A DNA stretch of 36,042 bases from an uncultured Acetatifactor sp. (GCA_947594835.1 CANQEH010000027.1:1-36042); one strand, 5' to 3'. Positions 24,038 through 34,452 are shown, counted from the first letter of the stretch. Numbers and translations are program-made. The notes: generated by a model from the sequence alone, not told the origin.

Positions 24038-24082
24038 GGAGATAAGACAGTCAAAGGCCAGTGAGCCTGAACGGAGGAGATC

Positions 24083-24580
24083 ATGAGCGACGCATATGTA
24101 GAATGTCTGGTGGAGAAAAAAGCATCCCCTGTGGGGAAATTTTGTGTCATACTTCTTTGGGCGGTGGCGGCTTTGAGCCTGTTAGCCGCCATGGCGGGGA
24201 TATTTTTGGCGGTGATCCCTCTGCTTGCCGCCGCCGCAGGAGCCTATTTCCTGAACCTGAACATCAATCTGGAGTACGAATACCTGTATCTGGACAAGGA
24301 GCTGACGGTGGACAAGGTGATGGCTAAGACCAGAAGAAAGCGGGTGGGCTCTTACAGCCTGGACAGGATAGAGATCTTTGCACCTGTAAAGAGCTATCAT
24401 CTGGACAATTATAAGAACCGCACGGTGAAGGTAAAGGATTACAGCATCGGGCAGGAGCTGCAGCCGGATCTGAGGTATGCCATGTACTATGAGGGCGGCG
24501 AAAAGATCCTTTTAAGCCCTTCCCCCGAGCTGGTCAAGCTGATGAAAAACGCGGCGCCGCGGAAGGTGTTTTCGGACTGA
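24083..24580 (+). CDS. DUF6106-like small membrane protein
   Basis: A 165-residue protein with two closely spaced membrane helices (FCVILLWAVAALSLLAAMAGIFL and AVIPLLAAAAGAYFLNLNI). A cytoplasmic-looking beta-rich tail follows (YEYLYLDKELTVDKVMAKTRRKRVGSYSLDRIEIFAPVKSYHLD...). The layout resembles DUF6106/PH-like membrane proteins seen in Lachnospiraceae. Function is unknown. GGAGGAG lies six bases before the start. It is followed directly by the guaB promoter. Confidence 0.75.
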   Translation: MSDAYVECLVEKKASPVGKFCVILLWAVAALSLLAAMAGIFLAVIPLLAAAAGAYFLNLNINLEYEYLYLDKELTVDKVMAKTRRKRVGSYSLDRIEIFAPVKSYHLDNYKNRTVKVKDYSIGQELQPDLRYAMYYEGGEKILLSPSPELVKLMKNAAPRKVFSD

Positions 24581-24585
24581 AAAAC

Positions 24586-24614
24586 TTGACACCGCATAAA
24601 AACTTTGATACACT
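24586..24614 (+). promoter_or_regulatory. Strong predicted promoter of guaB
   Basis: TTGACA (24586-24591) and TACACT (24609-24614) are separated by 17 bp. This is one of the best promoter matches in the window. The start of transcription would be near 24621, at the first base of the repeat/hairpin leader. Confidence 0.75.
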
Positions 24615-24621
24615 CATGAAT

Positions 24622-26151
<1,530 letters not shown>

Positions 26152-26159
26152 CAAAAAGA

Positions 26160-26211
26160 CGGGTGCATATACGGCTGAAAATGGGCTGTCTATGCACTCG
26201 CCTGTGTTTTT
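26160..26211 (+). terminator. Likely terminator of guaB
   Basis: CGGGTGCATA (26160-26169) pairs with TATGCACTCG (26191-26200), and the stem continues as ACGGC (26171-26175) with GCTGT (26185-26189). A T-run (26207-26211) follows after six bases. The gap before the T-run makes it imperfect. Confidence 0.6.
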
Positions 26212-26226
26212 CCGGCAAAAAATATA

Positions 26227-26255
26227 TTGCAAAGCAGAGGGAAAGCGTGTAAGAT
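26227..26255 (+). promoter_or_regulatory. Predicted promoter of the ZTP-riboswitch operon
   Basis: TTGCAA (26227-26232) and TAAGAT (26250-26255) are separated by 17 bp. Transcription would begin near 26262, at the first bases of the riboswitch. Confidence 0.65.
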
Positions 26256-26261
26256 GATAGC

Positions 26262-26375
26262 AGCAGCTGCATGACTGGCGGAAGTGGGAGAACCCACAGG
26301 GAGTGCAGTGGGAAGACAAGCCGACCGCCTGGGCACCACCTGTTTTGTGATGCGCAGCCGGGCGGCTGATTTTTA
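26262..26375 (+). promoter_or_regulatory. ZTP (pfl) riboswitch with transcription terminator
   Basis: All conserved parts of the ZTP/ZMP riboswitch are present in order. P1 is CTGCA (26267-26271) with TGCAG (26304-26308). The invariant TGACTGGCG is at 26272-26280. P2 is GTGGG/CCCAC (26284-26297), GGGAG is at 26299-26303, and the invariant CCGCCTGGGC is at 26325-26334. CCGCCTGG (26325-26332) also pairs with CCGGGCGG (26358-26365), one wobble, followed by ATTTTTA. Ligand binding therefore competes directly with terminator formation, an ON switch. It controls purO and AICAR formyltransferase, the enzymes that consume the purine intermediate ZMP. Confidence 0.94.
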
Positions 26376-26442
26376 TGCGTCGGACAGGCGGCAGGGAAAC
26401 GGAAAGAGAAGATGCGCCAGGAGTGCGCGGAAATGGAGAGAC

Positions 26443-27186
26443 ATGGAGAGAAAAATGTTTCAGCTGGATCAGGAACTGAAAAGCAACGCCTACCCGGGAC
26501 GGGGGATCGTCATGGGGCGCTCTGCGGACGGACAGTATGCCGTCGCCGCCTATTTCATCATGGGCAGGAGCACCAACAGCCGCAACCGTGTGTTTGTAGA
26601 GGAGGGAGAGGGAATCCGCACGCAGGCCTTTGACCAGTCCAAACTGGAGGATCCCAGCCTGGTTATCTATGCCCCGGTGCGGGTGCTAAATCATGACACT
26701 ATTGTCACAAATGGGGATCAGACCGATACGGTCTATGAGGGGCTGGCCGCAGGAAAGACCTTTGAGCAGGCACTGCAAAGCCGCACTTATGAGCCGGACG
26801 CCCCCAACTATACCCCCAGGATCTCCGGCGTGATGCACATTGAAAACGGGGCATATCACTATTGCCTTTCCATTTTAAAGAGCGACGACGGCAATCCGGA
26901 CTGTTGCAACCGCTATACTTTTTCCTATGACGCCCCTGTGGCCGGGGAAGGGCGGTTCCTCCACACCTATCTGCACGACGGCAGCCCCCTGCCCAGCTTC
27001 CAGGGAGAGCCGAAGAAGGTGGAGATTGCGGGAGACATCGACGCCTTTACAGAGCTGATCTGGAACAGCTTAGACCCGGAAAACAAGGTATCCCTGTTCG
27101 TGCGCTATATCAACATCGGCACCGGGGCCTATGAGACCCGCATCTGCAACAAAAATCAATCCGAAACGGCGGAAGGGAGAGCATGA
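26443..27186 (+). CDS. purO: IMP cyclohydrolase, PurO-type
   Basis: About 247 residues. It belongs to the PurO-like IMP cyclohydrolase family, which closes formyl-AICAR to IMP. Supporting strings are NAYPGRGIVMGRSADGQYAVAAYFIMGRSTNSRNRVF, YAPVRVLNHDTIVTNGDQTDTV and YTPRISGVMH. It is unrelated in sequence to the bacterial PurH N-terminal domain and replaces it. Possible starts are ATG 26443 (MERKMFQLD) and ATG 26455 (MFQLD), each with a GGAGAG just upstream. A long extension to 26284 would read through the riboswitch and is rejected. It overlaps the next gene's start by four bases and is under ZTP riboswitch control. Confidence 0.88.
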   Translation: MERKMFQLDQELKSNAYPGRGIVMGRSADGQYAVAAYFIMGRSTNSRNRVFVEEGEGIRTQAFDQSKLEDPSLVIYAPVRVLNHDTIVTNGDQTDTVYEGLAAGKTFEQALQSRTYEPDAPNYTPRISGVMHIENGAYHYCLSILKSDDGNPDCCNRYTFSYDAPVAGEGRFLHTYLHDGSPLPSFQGEPKKVEIAGDIDAFTELIWNSLDPENKVSLFVRYINIGTGAYETRICNKNQSETAEGRA

Positions 27187-28364
27187 TGAAAGAGATAGAA
27201 TTAAAGTACGGATGTAACCCCAATCAGAAACCCTCCAGGATCTATATGGAAGACGGAAGCGAGCTGCCGGTCGCCGTCTTAAACGGAAAGCCCGGCTACA
27301 TCAATTTTCTGGACGCCTTTAACGGGTGGCAGCTGGTGAAGGAGTTAAAGGAGGCCACGGGGCTTCCCGCGGCGGCTTCCTTTAAGCACGTTTCCCCGGC
27401 GGGGGCGGCGGTGGGCCTGCCCCTGGACGAGACGCTGGCAAAAATTTACTGGGTGGACGATCTTGGCAGCCTCTCTCCCCTGGCCTGCGCTTACGCCAGG
27501 GCAAGAGGCGCGGACAGGATGTCCTCCTTCGGAGATTTTATCGCCCTGTCCGACGTCTGCGACGAGGACACGGCCCGTCTGATCAAGCGGGAGGTCTCCG
27601 ACGGCGTGATCGCCCCCGGCTATACCGACGGGGCGCTGAAGCTGTTGAAGGAGAAGAAAAAAGGGGCCTACAACGTGATCCAGATGGACGCCTCCTATGT
27701 GCCCGCAGCCCTGGAGAAAAAGCAGGTCTACGGCATTACCTTTGAGCAGGGGAGAAACGAGCTGGAGGTAAACGACGGGCTGCTTTCCCAGGTGGTCACA
27801 GAAAATAAGGAGATTCCAGAGGGCGCTCTCCGGGACATGAAGATCGCGCTGATCACGTTAAAGTATACCCAGTCCAACTCCGTCTGCTATGTGAAGGACG
27901 GGCAGGCCATCGGCATCGGCGCCGGACAGCAGTCCAGAATCCACTGCACCAGGCTGGCTGGCTCGAAGGCGGACAACTGGTTCCTGCGCCAGTCCCCCCA
28001 GGTGATGGGGCTTGACTTTCTGGAAGGCCTGGGCAGGGCAGATCGGGACAACGCCATCGACGTGTATATGGGAGAGGAATACATGGATGTATTGGCGGAC
28101 GGCGCATGGGAAAAAATATTCCGTGTAAAGCCACCGGTGTTTACCCGGGAGGAGAAGCGCGCCTGGCTGGATCAGATGCAGGGCGTGACCCTTGGCTCCG
28201 ATGCGTTCTTCCCCTTTTCTGACAACATTGAGCGGGCGAAAAAGAGCGGCGTGAAGTATATCGTACAGCCCGGCGGATCCGTGCGGGACGACGCCGTCAT
28301 CGACTGCTGCAATCGGTATCATATGGTGATGGCGTTTACCGGCATCCGCCTGTTCCACCATTGA
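27183..28364 (+). CDS. Stand-alone AICAR formyltransferase
   Basis: A 393-residue phosphoribosylaminoimidazolecarboxamide formyltransferase, equivalent to the C-terminal domain of bifunctional PurH. Motifs include LKYGCNPNQKPSRIY, NGKPGYINFLDAFNGWQLVKEL and ASFKHVSPAGAAVG. SNSVCYVKDGQAIGIGAGQQSRIHCTRLAG, SDAFFPFSDNIERA and YIVQPGGSVRDDAVIDCCNRY follow. The Lys-His pair of the catalytic site is in FKHVSPAG. It formylates AICAR with 10-formyltetrahydrofolate, and PurO upstream completes IMP. ATG 27183 overlaps the purO stop; a second ATG follows at 27186. Confidence 0.95.
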   Translation: MMKEIELKYGCNPNQKPSRIYMEDGSELPVAVLNGKPGYINFLDAFNGWQLVKELKEATGLPAAASFKHVSPAGAAVGLPLDETLAKIYWVDDLGSLSPLACAYARARGADRMSSFGDFIALSDVCDEDTARLIKREVSDGVIAPGYTDGALKLLKEKKKGAYNVIQMDASYVPAALEKKQVYGITFEQGRNELEVNDGLLSQVVTENKEIPEGALRDMKIALITLKYTQSNSVCYVKDGQAIGIGAGQQSRIHCTRLAGSKADNWFLRQSPQVMGLDFLEGLGRADRDNAIDVYMGEEYMDVLADGAWEKIFRVKPPVFTREEKRAWLDQMQGVTLGSDAFFPFSDNIERAKKSGVKYIVQPGGSVRDDAVIDCCNRYHMVMAFTGIRLFHH

Positions 28365-28384
28365 GGCATGAAAAGGAGACTGCC

Positions 28385-29932
28385 ATGAAATTATCCGACC
28401 TGACCCAGTACGACAAGATAACCATCCAGTGCCACGACAATCCGGATGCGGACGCGCTGGCTTCCGGCTACGGCCTTTACTGTTATTTCCGCAGCAAGGG
28501 CAAGGACGTCAGACTGGTATACAGCGGCAGCAACAAGATACAGAAGTCGAATCTGCTTTTGATGGTGGATAAGCTGAATCTTCCCATCGAGCACATTGAC
28601 GACAGCAGGCCTGCGGGAAACGCCGTGGAGGGGCTTCTGGTCACCGTGGACTGCCAGTACGGCGCTGGCAATGTGACGCGCATCGCCTGCGACAATATAG
28701 CCGTCATCGACCATCACCAGGTGGAGAAGCCCCTGCCTCCTTTAAGCACCGTCAACTCCCACCTGGGAAGCTGCTCCACCCTGGTCTGGAAAATGCTCCG
28801 GGACGAATCCTTTGACATAGACAGCGACGCCAATCTGGGCACGGCCCTGTACTATGGCCTGTACACGGACACCAACCAGTTTTCCGAGCTGTACAACCCG
28901 CTGGATCTGGATATGCGGGAGGAACTGCAGGTGGACAAGAGCCTGATCACCCTGTTCCGCAACTGCAATCTGTCCCTGCGGGAACTGGAGATTGCCGGGA
29001 TCGCGCTGCTGCGCCACAGCTTTAACGACGATTACGGGTTTGCGGTCATCAAGGCCCAGCCCTGCGACCCCAATATCTTAGGCCTGATCAGCGACTTTCT
29101 GCTGCAGGTGGACGCCATCAAGACCTGTGTGGTGTACAATGAGATCCAGGACGGTTATAAGTACTCCGTGCGCAGCTGCATCAAGGAGGTCAACGCCAGC
29201 GAGCTGGCGGCGTTTTTAGCCCAGGACATCGGTTCCGGCGGCGGCCATGCCGAGAAGGCCGGGGGCTTCATCAGCCATTGGCTGTATGAGGAAAAATTTC
29301 CCACCCTGCACTCGGAGGCCTATTTTAACAACCGCATGACCCAGTACTTCGACAGCTTTGACCTGATCTATGGGGAGAATTACCAGGCTGACCTGCAGGA
29401 GATGGCGCCCTATGAAAAGCGGAATATCCCCCTTGGCTATGTGAAGGCCGACCAGATCCTGCCGGTGGGAAGGCTTATCACCGTCCGCACGCTGGAGAGG
29501 GATTTCTCGATCAAGGTGGATAAGAACCTGTATCTCATCATCGGTCTGCGGGGGGAGGTCTACCCGGAGCGGCGGGAGAACTTTGAGCGCTCTTACCGGG
29601 TCGTGGACGGGAAGTACCAGTGCTCGGCACAGATGGAATATGTGCCTACGGCCAAGGACCGGCTGACCGGCAATATGCTGGCGCTGACGGATCACGCGGG
29701 CGTCTGTATCTCTGCGGAGAGGGAAAAGGTTTACGCCAGGGAACTGACAAAGGGCGTCAAGGTCTTTCCTGTTAAGGACAAGAACAAATATATGCTGGGA
29801 CAGCCGGGGGATTATCTGGCGGTGGACAGCGCCGATCTCCACGACGTGTTTGTGGTGGAAAAGGATGTTTTCCACAAAAGTTACAGGGAAGCGGCAGAAC
29901 TGCTTGCGAAACCGGCGGAAGATGTGCTATGA
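28385..29932 (+). CDS. DHH-family phosphoesterase with long C-terminal extension
   Basis: A 515-residue protein. The N-terminal ~320 residues are a DHH phosphoesterase: HDNPDADALASG (metal-binding DxD), LVTVDCQ, IDHHQ and the DHHA1-type GGGHAEKAGGFI. This is the NrnA/oligoribonuclease-pAp phosphatase fold. The last ~190 residues (from about YEKRNIPLGYVKADQILPVGRL) form an extra region ending in LGQPGDYLAVDSADLHDVFVVEKDVFHKSYREAAE that I do not recognise in NrnA. It likely degrades short RNAs or nucleotide phosphates, but the added domain leaves the substrate open. ATG 28385 follows AAAAGGAGA, 20 bp after the AICARFT stop. Confidence 0.85.
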   Translation: MKLSDLTQYDKITIQCHDNPDADALASGYGLYCYFRSKGKDVRLVYSGSNKIQKSNLLLMVDKLNLPIEHIDDSRPAGNAVEGLLVTVDCQYGAGNVTRIACDNIAVIDHHQVEKPLPPLSTVNSHLGSCSTLVWKMLRDESFDIDSDANLGTALYYGLYTDTNQFSELYNPLDLDMREELQVDKSLITLFRNCNLSLRELEIAGIALLRHSFNDDYGFAVIKAQPCDPNILGLISDFLLQVDAIKTCVVYNEIQDGYKYSVRSCIKEVNASELAAFLAQDIGSGGGHAEKAGGFISHWLYEEKFPTLHSEAYFNNRMTQYFDSFDLIYGENYQADLQEMAPYEKRNIPLGYVKADQILPVGRLITVRTLERDFSIKVDKNLYLIIGLRGEVYPERRENFERSYRVVDGKYQCSAQMEYVPTAKDRLTGNMLALTDHAGVCISAEREKVYARELTKGVKVFPVKDKNKYMLGQPGDYLAVDSADLHDVFVVEKDVFHKSYREAAELLAKPAEDVL

Positions 29933-29989
29933 TATTGGGCTAAGGGAGCACGGTCTTCCAAAGAGGCAAGGAAAGGCAAGGAAAGTCGC

Positions 29990-31654
29990 ATGAGTGAGAC
30001 AGCGTCAAAAAACTTTATCGAAGTGATCATAGAAAAGGATCTGGCGGAGGGGGTCTACGACACGGTACACACCCGCTTCCCGCCGGAGCCCAACGGATAT
30101 CTGCACATCGGCCATGCCAAAAGCATCCTGTTAAACTACGGTCTGGCAAAGAAATACCACGGAAAGTTTAATATGCGTTTTGACGATACCAATCCCACCA
30201 AGGAGGACATCGAGTTTGTGGAGTCCATCAAGAAGGACATCCAGTGGCTGGGCGCGGATTGGGAGGACAGGCTGTTTTTTGCCTCTGACTATTTCGGGCA
30301 GATGTATGAAGCCGCGGTCAAGCTGATTCGGAAGGGCAAGGCCTATGTGTCGGATCTGACGGCGGACCAGATCAAGGAGTACCGGGGCAGCCTGACAGAG
30401 CCGGGGCGGGAGGATCCTTTCAGCAGCCGGACGGTGGAGGAAAACTTAAAGCTCTTTGAGGAGATGAAGGAGGGGAAATACGCAGACGGGGAAAAAGTGC
30501 TCCGGGCCCGCATCGATATGGCTTCCCCCAACATCAATATGCGGGATCCCGTGATCTACCGGGTGGCCCACATGAGCCATCACAACACGGGAGACGCCTG
30601 GTGCATCTATCCCATGTATGACTTTGCACACCCCATCGAAGACGCCATCGAGGGGATCACGCATTCTATCTGTACGCTGGAATTTGAGGATCACAGGCCG
30701 CTCTATGACTGGGTGGTCAGGGAACTGGAATACCCCCATCCCCCCAAGCAGATCGAGTTCGCCAAGCTGTATTTAAAGAACGTTGTCACCGGCAAACGCT
30801 ATATCAAGAAGCTGGTGCAGGAGGGGATCGTAGACGGCTGGGACGATCCCAGGCTGGTCTCCATCGCGGCTCTCAGAAGAAGGGGCTTCACGCCGGAATC
30901 CATCCAGCGCTTTGTGGAACTCTGCGGGGTGTCCAAGGCCAATTCCATCGCGGACTATGCGGCCCTGGAATACTGCATCCGGGAGGATCTAAAGCCCAAG
31001 GCACCCAGGTATATGGCGGTTTTAGATTCGGTGAAGCTGATTATCGACAATTACCCGGAGGATGTGACGGAGATGCTGCCTGCGGTCAACAACCCGGACA
31101 ACAGCGATCTGGGAAGCAGGGAGATCCCCTTTGGACGGGAGCTGTATATCGAGCGGGAGGATTTCATGGAGGAGCCGCCCAGGAAGTATTTCCGGCTGTT
31201 CCCCGGCAATGAAGTCCGGCTGATGAACGCTTACTTTGTCACCTGTACCGGGTGCGTCAAGGATGCGGAGGGCCGGGTGACAGAGGTGCACTGCACTTAT
31301 GACCCTGCCACCAGAGGCGGGGACAGCGCGGACGGGCGCAAGGTGAAGGGAACCATCCACTGGGTGGCGGCAAAGACTGCCCTCCCTGCCCAGGTGCGCC
31401 TCTATGAGAACATCATTGACGAGGAGAAGGGCGTATACAACGAGGACGGCAGCCTGAACTTAAATCCCCATTCCCTCACGGTGATGGAGGATTGTAAGCT
31501 GGAGCCCGCTTTTGCAGGCGCCAGCGCCTACGACAGGTTCCAGTTTGTGCGGCAGGGCTTTTTTGCCGTGGATCCAAAGGATGGGTGCGGCGAAAAGCTG
31601 GTCTTCAACCGTATCGTGTCGTTAAAGAGCTCCTATGTACTGCCGAAAGAATGA
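29990..31654 (+). CDS. glnS: Glutaminyl-tRNA synthetase
   Basis: A 554-residue class I synthetase. The N-terminal [24 protein letters not shown] contains the HIGH motif (39-42). [18 protein letters not shown] and the GlnRS-specific [16 protein letters not shown] confirm glutamine rather than glutamate. The second signature reads [11 protein letters not shown] (TGKR at 267-270), where well-studied GlnRS enzymes have VMSKRKL. The C-terminal two anticodon-binding barrels ([15 protein letters not shown]...) are complete. The start at 29990 is preceded by AAGGAAAG repeats. With GlnRS present, GatCAB is not needed for Gln-tRNA. Confidence 0.95.
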   Translation: MSETASKNFIEVIIEKDLAEGVYDTVHTRFPPEPNGYLHIGHAKSILLNYGLAKKYHGKFNMRFDDTNPTKEDIEFVESIKKDIQWLGADWEDRLFFASDYFGQMYEAAVKLIRKGKAYVSDLTADQIKEYRGSLTEPGREDPFSSRTVEENLKLFEEMKEGKYADGEKVLRARIDMASPNINMRDPVIYRVAHMSHHNTGDAWCIYPMYDFAHPIEDAIEGITHSICTLEFEDHRPLYDWVVRELEYPHPPKQIEFAKLYLKNVVTGKRYIKKLVQEGIVDGWDDPRLVSIAALRRRGFTPESIQRFVELCGVSKANSIADYAALEYCIREDLKPKAPRYMAVLDSVKLIIDNYPEDVTEMLPAVNNPDNSDLGSREIPFGRELYIEREDFMEEPPRKYFRLFPGNEVRLMNAYFVTCTGCVKDAEGRVTEVHCTYDPATRGGDSADGRKVKGTIHWVAAKTALPAQVRLYENIIDEEKGVYNEDGSLNLNPHSLTVMEDCKLEPAFAGASAYDRFQFVRQGFFAVDPKDGCGEKLVFNRIVSLKSSYVLPKE

Positions 31655-31682
31655 GATAGCTTAGAAAGGAAAGTGTATCAGC

Positions 31683-32531
31683 ATGGGTATATTATCGGGA
31701 CTGGGCGGCCTGGGACTGGGCGGCCTGGAGAATATGGATATTTTTGCAGACGAGGAAAAGGCAAAGGAGGAGGCCAAAGCCAAAGCGGCGGCAGCGGCCC
31801 AGATCGAGGAGAAGGACATCGTATTTGACAGGAATTACCCCTGTCCCGTGTGCGGTGAGGAATTTCCTTCCAAGTGCGTAAAATCGGGCAAGTCCAAGCT
31901 TCTGGGCACCGATATGGATCTGCGGGCCAGGTACGACATCATCGATCCCGGCAAGTACGATGTGATCCTCTGTCCCAAGTGCGGTTATGCCGCGCTCTCC
32001 AGATACTTTGACAAGATCACCCAGGCCCAGGCGAAGCTGATCCGGGAAAAGATCAGCGCATCCGTGCAGATCCCAAAGTACAATGACCCGATCTACACTT
32101 ACAAGGAAGCGCTGGAGCGTTACAAGCTCGCCCTGGTAAACGCTGTGGTGAAAAAGGCCAGAGCCAGCGAAAAGGCTTACATCTGTTTAAAGAGCGGCTG
32201 GATCGCAAGAGGGTTCCGGGAGAGCCTGCAGGCGGAAGGAACGGCGGATCCCAGGATGATTGCGGAGCTGGAAAAGCAGGAGGAGGAGTTCATGCAGAAC
32301 GCCTACAAGGGGTTTGCGGAGGCAAGGCAGAGCGAAGGCTTCCCCATGTGCGGTATGGATGAAATCACAGTGGACTACCTGCTGGCGGCGCTGGCGGTGC
32401 GGGTAAAGAAATACGATGTGGCCAGCCGTCTGGTGGCGTCGGTGCTGGGTTCCACCTCGGCAAATCCCCGCATCAAGGACAAGGCCCGGGATCTGAAAGA
32501 AGAGATTTTAAAGGAATTGAAAAAGAAATAG
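31683..32531 (+). CDS. DUF2225 family zinc-ribbon-like protein
   Basis: A 282-residue protein. After a glycine-rich start (MGILSGLGGLGLGGLENMD) and an alanine/lysine-rich helix comes the DUF2225 core. This has CPVCGEEFPSKCVKSGKSKLL, DLRARYDIIDPGKYDVILCPKCGYAAL and a helical C-terminal part. The CPxC and CPxCGYA pairs probably bind zinc. The role of the family is unknown; distant relatives are linked to sporulation or stress in clostridia. The start follows GAAAGGAAAG, 28 bp after glnS. Confidence 0.88.
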   Translation: MGILSGLGGLGLGGLENMDIFADEEKAKEEAKAKAAAAAQIEEKDIVFDRNYPCPVCGEEFPSKCVKSGKSKLLGTDMDLRARYDIIDPGKYDVILCPKCGYAALSRYFDKITQAQAKLIREKISASVQIPKYNDPIYTYKEALERYKLALVNAVVKKARASEKAYICLKSGWIARGFRESLQAEGTADPRMIAELEKQEEEFMQNAYKGFAEARQSEGFPMCGMDEITVDYLLAALAVRVKKYDVASRLVASVLGSTSANPRIKDKARDLKEEILKELKKK

Positions 32532-32540
32532 GTTTCTGCG

Positions 32541-33962
32541 ATGTATGAGATGACCATACGGCTTAAGACAGACGGGAATTTCCGGCTGTATGAGCAGATT
32601 TATGAACATATCAAAAAAGAGATTCAGGAGGGGAAGCTGCTTTCCGGAGAGCGGCTTCCCTCCGCGCGTTTCCTGGCCGAGTATCTGCAGGTCTCCCGGA
32701 GCACGGTGGATTCTGCCTACGGGCAGCTTCTGGCGGAAGGCTACATCGAGGCCGTTCCCCGCAAGGGATACTTTGTCTGCTCCATGGAGGAATTATTCCT
32801 GATGGAGGGGCCGAAGGGGGAAGGGGGGATGGCGGCTGCCCCCCGGCAGGAGTCTGCCCCCCAAAGGGAGGAAAGCCGCATTCTTTATGACTTTTCCCCT
32901 TACGAGATCGATATGTCGGGTTTCCCCTTCAGCGTGTGGAAGAAGATCACGAAGCAGATCCTGACCTGTGCAAACAGCAGTCTGTTTTCCCGCGGCGAAG
33001 CCCAGGGGGATTATGGACTGCGCCTGACGATCAGCCGTTACCTGCATTCTTCCCGGGGCGTCAACTGCACGCCGGAGCAGCTGATCGTGGGAGCGGGAAA
33101 CGATTACCTTCTGATGCTGCTGGAAAAGATCCTGGGCCGCCATGTGCGGATTGCCATGGACAATCCCACATATCTGAGGTCATACCGGATCTTTCAGTCC
33201 TTTGCCTATGACATTGTCACCCTGGGAATGGACGAGAGCGGGATGCGGGCCCAAGATCTGGAGCGGGAGAAAGTGCAGGCGGCCTATGTGATGCCGTCCC
33301 ATCAGTTTCCCACAGGGCTCGTCATGCCCATCCGGCGCAGGCTGGAGCTGTTAAAATGGGCGGCGAAGGACGGGGGTCGGTATCTGATCGAGGACGACTA
33401 TGACAGTGAATTCCGATTCCACGGGAAGCCCATCCCTGCATTGCAGGCGTCGGATGAGATGGGGAAGGTGATCTACCTGGGCAGTTTTTCCAAGGCGATT
33501 GCTCCCGCCATCCGGGTCAGCTTTATGGTGCTGCCCCTGCCGCTGCTTGAGGTGTACCGGGAAAACTGCGCCTTTTACTCCTGCAGCGTCTCCAGGATCG
33601 ACCAGGGCATTCTGGACGAATTTATCCGGGAAGGCTATTTTGAGCGGCATCTGAACAAGATGCGGAAGATTTACCGTGCAAAGCATGAACTGCTGTTATC
33701 CGGGCTGGGGCCTTTCCGGAAGAAGTTTCTGGTGTCGGGGGAGAACGCGGGGTTGCACCTGGTGCTCACGGCGCGGGAAGACTGTGACGAGGAGGAACTG
33801 GTGCGCCTGGCGGCTGGCCAGGGCGTGAGAGTCTATGGGATGTCCCAGGGCATAGAAAAGCCCTCCGCCAAAAGCGCGTCGGTGCTCTTAGGGTTTGGCG
33901 GGCTGACCGGCGGGCAGATTGCGGAAGGGCTGAAGCGGCTTAGAAAAGCCTGGAATATCTGA
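32541..33962 (+). CDS. MocR/PdxR-type transcription regulator (GntR HTH fused to aminotransferase)
   Basis: A 473-residue fusion. Residues ~8-75 are a GntR winged helix (LYEQIYEHIKKEIQEGKLLSGERLPSARFLAEYLQVSRSTVDSAYGQLLAEGYIE). From ~110 on is an inactive-type fold-I aminotransferase with MPSHQFPTGLVMP, EDDYDSEFRFHGKPIPALQ and the PLP lysine in LGSFSKAIAPAIR. MocR regulators sense PLP, often controlling vitamin B6, GABA or amino-acid genes. No pdx or gab gene is adjacent, so the target is unknown. It starts nine bases after the DUF2225 stop with a weak ribosome binding site. Confidence 0.92.
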   Translation: MYEMTIRLKTDGNFRLYEQIYEHIKKEIQEGKLLSGERLPSARFLAEYLQVSRSTVDSAYGQLLAEGYIEAVPRKGYFVCSMEELFLMEGPKGEGGMAAAPRQESAPQREESRILYDFSPYEIDMSGFPFSVWKKITKQILTCANSSLFSRGEAQGDYGLRLTISRYLHSSRGVNCTPEQLIVGAGNDYLLMLLEKILGRHVRIAMDNPTYLRSYRIFQSFAYDIVTLGMDESGMRAQDLEREKVQAAYVMPSHQFPTGLVMPIRRRLELLKWAAKDGGRYLIEDDYDSEFRFHGKPIPALQASDEMGKVIYLGSFSKAIAPAIRVSFMVLPLPLLEVYRENCAFYSCSVSRIDQGILDEFIREGYFERHLNKMRKIYRAKHELLLSGLGPFRKKFLVSGENAGLHLVLTAREDCDEEELVRLAAGQGVRVYGMSQGIEKPSAKSASVLLGFGGLTGGQIAEGLKRLRKAWNI

Positions 33963-33973
33963 GAAAACAAGCC

Positions 33974-34318
33974 CTACTCGGCGTTTGTCTCCTCGTTGAA
34001 GAACTCTTCTATCTCCGGCTTGCCGTCCGGGGCGGAGCTTTCGGATGCAGGGGATTCCTGACCGGCCGCAGGAGCGACTTTGTCAAGGGGGACAAAGCCC
34101 TCTTCTTTTTTCTCCTCCTGGGAACCGTTTGCAGGATTCAGGGGGACATAGCTTTTGGAGGGTTCTGCGTCGTCTAAATCCTCGCTGAAATCCTCGCAGT
34201 CTTCCTCCTCCGTGCTCTCCGTCGAAATGCCCTTCTTCTGCAGATAGTAGTAGGCAGCAGCGGCTGCGCTGCCGACAGCGGCGGTAAAAAGCAGGAATTT
34301 TCCAAATTTTTTAGCCAT
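33974..34318 (-). CDS. Small membrane-anchored acidic protein, unknown function
   Basis: 114 residues. One N-terminal membrane segment or uncleaved signal (FGKFLLFTAAVGSAAAAAYYYLQ) is followed by a low-complexity acidic, Glu/Ser/Pro-rich tail. The tail contains two similar SYVPLNP / GFVPLDK segments. The start is ATG 34318 with AAGGAG nine bases upstream; an earlier in-frame ATG at 34348 overlaps that site. It is convergent with the MocR gene (12 bp apart) and divergent from the TetR gene. I recognise no domain. Confidence 0.7.
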   Translation of the reverse strand: MAKKFGKFLLFTAAVGSAAAAAYYYLQKKGISTESTEEEDCEDFSEDLDDAEPSKSYVPLNPANGSQEEKKEEGFVPLDKVAPAAGQESPASESSAPDGKPEIEEFFNEETNAE

Positions 34319-34423
34319 AGGGTACGCTCCTTTCGGTGAAATGATCATAAGAGATGCCTGTAACTATTTTAATACTATTTTGTGAAATTGGAAAGGGAAT
34401 ATGTGTATTTTACAAAAAATTTA

Positions 34424-34452
34424 TTCCAGTCGGCCTGGTTTTATGTTATGAT
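34424..34452 (+). promoter_or_regulatory. Weak predicted promoter of the TetR gene
   Basis: TATGAT (34447-34452) has a poor -35 match TTCCAG (34424-34429) 17 bp upstream. The leader (about 34459-34500) holds two GTTTGGG copies in direct orientation but no clear palindromic TetR operator. Confidence 0.4.
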
